Shown here piece by piece: positions 7,231 through 10,693 of a stretch of DNA of 10,693 bases. Source of the DNA: JAEXNA01 sp050486105 (GTDB taxonomy: Bacteria; Vulcanimicrobiota; Xenobia; Xenobiales; JADMJV01). Position 1 is the stretch's first letter, and each line of letters begins with the position of its first letter. The stretch spans positions 1-10,693 of the forward strand of contig JBJHCR010000234.1 in the NCBI GenBank assembly GCA_050486105.1, written 5' to 3'. The translations under genes were made by a program, and so were the position numbers. A model generated the notes under the pieces. It was given only the letters and a program-made list of their open reading frames with translations, did not search any database and was not told the DNA's origin.

Positions 7231-8007
7231 TCACTCGGTCTTCTCTGAGCGGCGACTGGATTCTACCAGGTGCCTTCCAATCAATTCGGCCTGATCTCGA
7301 TTCAACTCTTGAAATCGGATTCCGCACAACCACTGGGAAGAGTTATGAAAGTCTTCGCAGCGAAAAGGACGCACGTGAACCACTTGGGCCGGGACCTGAA
7401 CTCGGTCACCGGCTAGGGTCAACTCCAGACGAACCGGTACGAACGGGGCGAGGGCTTTGGCCGAAATGACCGCTGCTCCCCCTAAGCTCAGATCGACCAA
7501 GTCTCCCGGGAGAGCATGGCGATCTCCGAGGAGGATGGTGAGCTTCTGTTGGACCGTTGCTCGGGCTTCGGTTCGTCTGGTTTGGAAGGCGTCTTGAGTC
7601 AGGCCGTACTCGGAAAGGAGCCTGGGAACCCAACCCTGCTCTCCCCCAGGAGTCAGGCGAACGCCCACATCCCATCCTTTCGTGCCCGGCCGAACCCAGC
7701 GCACGGTGACACGGGCTTGGCGTTCCGGTCGTCCGGTAGCGCCATAGGCCAGTGCCATCAGCAACTCTTGACCTCTTCGAAACGGGGGGCGACAGATGCC
7801 CAGCCGATTGGGCTCAGCCGACATCTGAACTCTGGCCCCTTCTAGGCTCAAATCCACCAAGACCGCTTTTCTACCCTCTCCTGCTTGAAGCAGAACGACC
7901 GGGATGCTGCATAGGATACGACTGTGCCTGCGGCGTTGGTCGAAATCTCGACCCTCTCCGAGAAGAATTCGGTGTATGTGTCTTCTCAGCTCGTCCAAGA
8001 ATGGCAT
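7231..8007 (-). CDS. Tandem PilZ-domain protein (c-di-GMP effector candidate)
   Basis: A 258-residue soluble protein with two PilZ domains. Domain 1 (about 25-120) has the RxxxR element R26-R30 within RRRHSR and DLSLEG (52-57). Domain 2 (about 143-250) has R145-R149 within RRTEAR, DLSLGG (172-177) and the closing strand WLCGIRF (226-232). Both domains thus keep the two motifs, RxxxR and D/NxSxxG, that bind cyclic di-GMP. Such proteins change motility, pilus function or exopolysaccharide output when the second messenger rises. The prepilin genes in this window make a pilus-related role plausible, but nothing links them directly. ATG 8007 is chosen because the protein then starts MPFLDELRRHIHRIL; an in-frame ATG at 8145 would overlap the divergent glnS. 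No strong ribosome binding site is visible (AGGG lies about 14 bases upstream), so the exact start is less certain than the domain call. Confidence 0.85.
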   Translation of the reverse strand: MPFLDELRRHIHRILLGEGRDFDQRRRHSRILCSIPVVLLQAGEGRKAVLVDLSLEGARVQMSAEPNRLGICRPPFRRGQELLMALAYGATGRPERQARVTVRWVRPGTKGWDVGVRLTPGGEQGWVPRLLSEYGLTQDAFQTRRTEARATVQQKLTILLGDRHALPGDLVDLSLGGAAVISAKALAPFVPVRLELTLAGDRVQVPAQVVHVRPFRCEDFHNSSQWLCGIRFQELNRDQAELIGRHLVESSRRSEKTE

Positions 8008-8108
8008 GGTTTTGGTTTCGCCCTGGGCGGGTGAACAACCCTTCCAGGATTCCAAGAAGCAGGATGTCGGCGAGGAATTCTCTCCCCTCTCTTCGAACCC
8101 CGCAAGCC
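8008..8108. promoter_or_regulatory. Divergent intergenic region between PilZ gene and glnS
   Basis: About 100 bases separate the two chosen start codons, so promoters for both directions are expected here. I see no clear -35/-10 pair, inverted repeat or T-box-like structure. An ATG at 8064 is in frame with glnS and has AAGAAG nearby, so the true glnS leader could be shorter than this interval. Confidence 0.35.
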
Positions 8109-9665
8109 ATGAGCCAGACAACCCAGCCTGAAGCGGAATCTGCAACCACCGAGGGTAGAAACTTTATAGCCCAGATCATCGAGGCCGATCTCAGAGAGGG
8201 TCGGGTCTCGGGGCCTGTGGTGACCAGATTCCCCCCGGAGCCTAACGGTTACCTCCACATCGGCCATGCCAAATCGATCTGTCTCAATTTTGGCTTAGCT
8301 GATGAATTCTCGGGTCGCTGCCATCTGCGGTTCGACGACACCAACCCAACCAAGGAGGACACCGAATTCGTCGAGGCGATCAAGAAGGACGTGTCCTGGC
8401 TCGGATATTCTTGGGGCGAGCATCTGTACCACGCTTCGGACTATTTCCAGAAACTCTATGAATTGGCCGTCTCCTTGATCGAACAAGGGAAAGCCTACGT
8501 CTGCGACCTCAGCCAAGAAGAGGTTCGGGCGTACCGTGGTACCTTGACCGAGCCTGGAAAACCGAGTCCCTATAGAGACCGCTCGGTGCAGGAGAATCTT
8601 GACCTTTTCGAGCGCATGCGAAAGGGCGAATTCGGTGACGGAGAGCGAACTCTGAGAGCGAAGATCGATATGGCCTCCGGGAACATCAACCTAAGAGACC
8701 CGGCTCTATACCGAATTCGGCAGGTTGCCCACCACCGGACGGGCGACACCTGGTGCATTTACCCCATGTACGACTGGACCCACGGGATCAGCGACGCCCT
8801 TGAGGCGGTGACTCACTCCATTTGTACTCTGGAGTTCGAGAACCACCGCCCTCTCTATGATTGGTTCTTGGCACAACTCTATTTGCCGTGCCATCCCAAA
8901 CAGATCGAGTTTTCTCGATTGAACCTGTATTACACGGTCATGAGCAAGCGCAAGCTCACCCAATTGGTTACTTCGGGAATCGTTAGCGGCTGGGACGACC
9001 CTCGGATGCCTACAATTGCCGGACTTCGGCGCCGCGGATACACACCTGAGGCCATAAGAGAGTTCTGCCACCGTATTGGGGTCAGCAAGAATGAAGGTTG
9101 GATTGAGTATAAGCAGCTCGAAGACTGCATCCGGGGAGACTTGAATACCAAGGTCAAGCGAGTCATCGGGGTGCTCGACCCATTGAAGGTGGTCATCGAG
9201 AACTATCCTGAGGGTCAAGAAGAAGAGATGCCGGCTCCCTTCTATCCTGACGATCCACCGCTCATGGGCGAACGAATGCTTCCCTTCACCCGGGAAATCT
9301 ATATCGAGCGGGACGACTTCATGGAGGAGCCCCCTAAGAAGTTTTTCCGACTAGCACCGGGCCGTGAGGTTCGTTTGCGTCGGGGCTATTATATAACCTG
9401 CACCGAGGCAATCAAGGACCATGAAGGTCGCGTGGTGGAGTTGAGAGCCACCTACGACCCCGAGAGTCGAGGTGGGTGCACTCCGGATGGCAGGCGGGTG
9501 AAAGGAACCATACACTGGGTTTCGGCAAGTCACTCGGTGGAGGCCGAGGTCCGATTGTACGACCGGCTCTTCACGGAAGAACGTCCCGACTCAGTCAAGG
9601 ACAGGGACTGGCTGGAATTGATCAACCCAGAGTCTCTCAAGGTGGTTTCAGCCCGCCGAGCCTGA
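8109..9665 (+). CDS. glnS: Glutaminyl-tRNA synthetase, frame broken near the C-terminus
   Basis: This enzyme charges tRNA-Gln with glutamine using ATP, in the cytoplasm. The 518 visible residues match class I GlnRS throughout: RFPPEPNGYLHIGHAKS with the HIGH box at 50-53, RFDDTNP, SPYRDRSVQENL, CIYPMYDWTHGISDALE, SRLNLYYTVMSKRKL with the KMSKS-type loop MSKRK at 278-282, GWDDPRMPTI, LRRRGYTPEAIREF, and the anticodon-binding barrels ending GTIHWVSASHS and LINPESLKVV. After that the frame reads SARRA and stops at 9663-9665, about 50 residues short of the family end. The missing tail is present in the -1 frame (next entry), so one base appears lost between about 9640 and 9660. ATG 8109 gives 17 residues before the conserved NFIAQII, near the E. 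coli layout; ATG 8064 is an alternative. The upstream neighbour is the divergent PilZ gene. Confidence 0.93.
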   Translation: MSQTTQPEAESATTEGRNFIAQIIEADLREGRVSGPVVTRFPPEPNGYLHIGHAKSICLNFGLADEFSGRCHLRFDDTNPTKEDTEFVEAIKKDVSWLGYSWGEHLYHASDYFQKLYELAVSLIEQGKAYVCDLSQEEVRAYRGTLTEPGKPSPYRDRSVQENLDLFERMRKGEFGDGERTLRAKIDMASGNINLRDPALYRIRQVAHHRTGDTWCIYPMYDWTHGISDALEAVTHSICTLEFENHRPLYDWFLAQLYLPCHPKQIEFSRLNLYYTVMSKRKLTQLVTSGIVSGWDDPRMPTIAGLRRRGYTPEAIREFCHRIGVSKNEGWIEYKQLEDCIRGDLNTKVKRVIGVLDPLKVVIENYPEGQEEEMPAPFYPDDPPLMGERMLPFTREIYIERDDFMEEPPKKFFRLAPGREVRLRRGYYITCTEAIKDHEGRVVELRATYDPESRGGCTPDGRRVKGTIHWVSASHSVEAEVRLYDRLFTEERPDSVKDRDWLELINPESLKVVSARRA

Positions 9666-9820
9666 AGACCGCCCAAGTAGGCGAGAGATTTCAGTTTGAG
9701 AGGCTGGGGTACTTCGTGGTCGATCAATCCTCGGGAGCTCCAGATTTGGTCTTCAATAGAATCGTCACCTTGAAGGACTCTTGGGCCAAGATTGTGGCCA
9801 AGGGTGGAGGCAAGACCTAG
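9656..9820 (+). pseudogene. glnS: Displaced C-terminal tail of glnS in the -1 frame
   Basis: From about 9656 the frame one base back reads PSLKTAQVGERFQFERLGYFVVD... and ends FNRIVTLKDSWAKIVAKGGGKT, with the stop TAG at 9818-9820. E. coli GlnRS ends with the closely similar pattern [21 protein letters not shown] and FNRTVGLRDTWAKV, so this is the genuine C-terminal end of the synthetase, completing the anticodon-binding barrel. It has no start codon of its own with a ribosome binding site. Adding one base near 9655 would join it to the main frame and give a protein of about 570 residues. The change may be an assembly or sequencing error, a real mutation or recoding; no classical slippery heptamer is seen at the junction. 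Confidence 0.85.
9806..9820 (+). promoter_or_regulatory. Ribosome binding site GGAGG and stop-start junction for the OsmC-family gene
   Basis: GGAGG at 9806-9810 lies ten bases before ATG 9821, inside the displaced glnS tail. The tail's TAG (9818-9820) touches the ATG, so ribosomes finishing an intact glnS would reach the next start directly. Confidence 0.6.
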
Positions 9821-10231
9821 ATGGGTGTCAGAATATCCGGTCACTACCTGGGGGGGCTAGGAGTGGCATGTCGGCATGAACCTTCGGGGACCGAGCTCAG
9901 AACCGCAGCTCCCGTAGACAATAACGGGGATGGCTCAAGCTTCTCTCCCACCGATCTGTTGGCCACCGCCTTGGCTACTTGCATGGTGACCTTGATCGCT
10001 ATCGTGGCTGAACGAGATGGCTTGAAGCTCGATGGTTTGGGTTTTCACGCCGAAAAAATTATGGAATCAGACCCTCGTCGAGTTGGACGGGTAGAACTGG
10101 TGATCGAGATGCCTTCCGGCTTGGACCCTTCCAGCCGCAAAAAGCTCGAACGCGCCGCTCTCACCTGTCCGGTCAAGCGAAGCCTCCCCGAGGAGTTGCT
10201 CACCCCGGTAGAATTTCGCTATCCTGACTGA
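9821..10231 (+). CDS. OsmC/Ohr-family protein
   Basis: A 136-residue protein of the OsmC/Ohr superfamily, which reduces organic or fatty-acid hydroperoxides with a pair of cysteines. Motifs are FSPTDLLATALATCMVTLI (41-59) with the expected first Cys at 54, on the central buried helix, and ALTCPVKRSL (113-122) with the second Cys at 116 in the usual CPV setting. Both redox residues are therefore present and the length is normal for the family. The short N-terminal strand region GVRISGHYLGGLGVACRHEPSG fits the family's starting beta-sheet. Whether it is OsmC, Ohr or the YhfA-like branch cannot be settled by eye; the CPV motif and compact size lean to the YhfA/OsmC-like group. It directly follows glnS, with no gap after the repaired frame, so the two are probably cotranscribed. 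The stop TGA is at 10229-10231. Confidence 0.88.
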   Translation: MGVRISGHYLGGLGVACRHEPSGTELRTAAPVDNNGDGSSFSPTDLLATALATCMVTLIAIVAERDGLKLDGLGFHAEKIMESDPRRVGRVELVIEMPSGLDPSSRKKLERAALTCPVKRSLPEELLTPVEFRYPD

Positions 10232-10283
10232 CCCTTAACAAACTTTTCAGAATTTTGTCAGGCCCACCCGGTACTCTTGGAGT
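10232..10283 (+). other. Short AT-richer gap between OsmC-family gene and zinc-finger-like gene
   Basis: These 52 bases include TTAACAAACTTTTCAGAATT, clearly AT-richer than the surroundings, and may hold a promoter, but no -35/-10 pair with normal spacing is visible. CCTGAC (10223-10228) and GTCAGG (10257-10262) are complementary but 28 bases apart and not followed by a T-run, so a terminator is not supported. Confidence 0.3.
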
Positions 10284-10693
10284 ATGGGCAAGGAGAAAGA
10301 TACCAAACGTCACGAGTGTTCTTGCGGAAGAACCTTTCGCCACGCCATCTCTCTCCGTCGTCACCAGAATGTGACGGGGTGTGCTGAACTGGTGGCCGCG
10401 GCTAAAATTGAGCCCGAGCCGGCGGCAGAAGAGACCTCATCGGCGCAGATCGAGCCGGCTGTTCAGATGGGAACTGAGGCTTCCTTGCTGCGAATCCTCC
10501 CCCAGCAGATCACTCCCCAGCAGGTCGCTTTATGGCAGAGTCGGCTGAGCCCGGTGCCCGAACCTCAACCGGCTGCTCAGAGACCCCTCATCGACCTCGC
10601 GGTCGCCGCCCAGGTCTTGGCTGAATTGGGGCACGATTTTCGGAAGGTCACTCAAGCGCTCGCCACTTTCGGCCGTTGGAGCGTGCAAGTCGG
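10284..10693 (+). CDS. Protein with N-terminal C2HC zinc-finger-like motif, partial
   Basis: The frame opens at ATG 10284 and stays open to the right edge (136 full codons), so the C-terminus is missing. Residues 11-33 read ECSCGRTFRHAISLRRH (11-27) then QNVTGC, giving Cys12-x-Cys14-x12-His27-x5-Cys33. The CGRTF and SLRRH elements resemble classical zinc-finger beta-hairpin and helix segments, so this may bind zinc and possibly DNA or a partner protein. Residues about 40-100 are rich in Ala, Pro, Glu and Gln and look disordered; a short repeat PQQITPQQV occurs there. Residues about 102-136 (LIDLAVAAQVLAELGHDF and on) look helical and ordered. GGAG sits only one base before the ATG, too close for an ideal ribosome binding site, but no better start is in frame. 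I do not recognise the family; it could be a regulator or an adaptor. It follows the OsmC-family gene by 52 bases. Confidence 0.65.
   Translation, partial: MGKEKDTKRHECSCGRTFRHAISLRRHQNVTGCAELVAAAKIEPEPAAEETSSAQIEPAVQMGTEASLLRILPQQITPQQVALWQSRLSPVPEPQPAAQRPLIDLAVAAQVLAELGHDFRKVTQALATFGRWSVQV

Noticed and set aside
7752..8108. N-terminal extension of glnS from ATG 7752.
   Set aside because: It lies antisense to the PilZ gene, and GlnRS needs only a short leader before NFIAQII.
10223..10262. CCTGAC...GTCAGG as a terminator after the OsmC-family gene.
   Set aside because: The arms are only six bases with a 28-base loop, and the downstream sequence is C/G-rich without a T-run.
1..10693. CRISPR arrays, tRNA or rRNA genes, insertion sequences.
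   Set aside because: No regularly spaced repeats, tRNA-like GGTTCRANNCC arms or transposase motifs were found on reading.

Overview
The window looks like a piece of chromosome from a moderately GC-rich bacterium. It carries prepilin-type proteins with prepilin-peptidase leaders, a PilZ (c-di-GMP effector) protein, a bacterial-type glutaminyl-tRNA synthetase and a fused ECF vitamin/metal-type importer. The mix fits a Gram-negative or deep-branching, probably uncultivated lineage. The closest relatives I can recall for the F420-ligase-like protein are cyanobacterial, but GlnRS is not typical of cyanobacteria, so I do not name a phylum. I see no insertion sequence, phage gene, CRISPR array, tRNA or rRNA. 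No gene-free stretch exceeds about 115 bases.

Left block, minus strand, 5844 down to 1: five tightly packed genes read in one direction. In transcription order they are: (1) a protein with a beta-rich, propeller-like body, a proline-rich tether and a C-terminal SHOCT motif (5844-4225); (2) a TTG-started ECF transporter protein that joins the substrate-binding S component to the T transmembrane component in one chain (4204-2783); (3) the ECF ATPase with both nucleotide-binding domains in one chain (2795-1119); (4) a PilV/GspI-like prepilin (1026-553); (5) a PulJ/PilW-like prepilin that runs off the left edge (553-1). Overlaps of 13 and 1 bases and a 20-base gap suggest an operon; only the join between ATPase and first prepilin is looser (92 bases with the start preferred here). 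The complete importer would thus be two polypeptides, S-T and A-A'. The ATPase shows coherent asymmetry: one composite ATP site is canonical and the other is degenerate.

Middle block: a 113-base divergent region (5845-5957), holding a perfect 8-base inverted repeat, separates the left operon from a plus-strand gene for a membrane-anchored protein of the F420-0:gamma-glutamyl ligase-like family (5958-7226). This converges, with a 4-base gap, on a minus-strand tandem-PilZ protein (8007-7231).

Right block, plus strand: glnS (from 8109), divergent from the PilZ gene, then an OsmC-family gene (9821-10231), then the start of a protein with an N-terminal C2HC zinc-finger-like motif (10284 to the right edge). 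The glnS frame is broken near its end. The expected C-terminal tail continues in the -1 frame and its stop at 9818-9820 directly abuts the osmC start codon, so in an intact gene the two would be contiguous and probably translationally coupled.

The most unusual points are the two-chain ECF importer with its asymmetric ATP sites, its company with a propeller/SHOCT protein and prepilins, the zinc-finger-like protein at the right edge, and the glnS frameshift.
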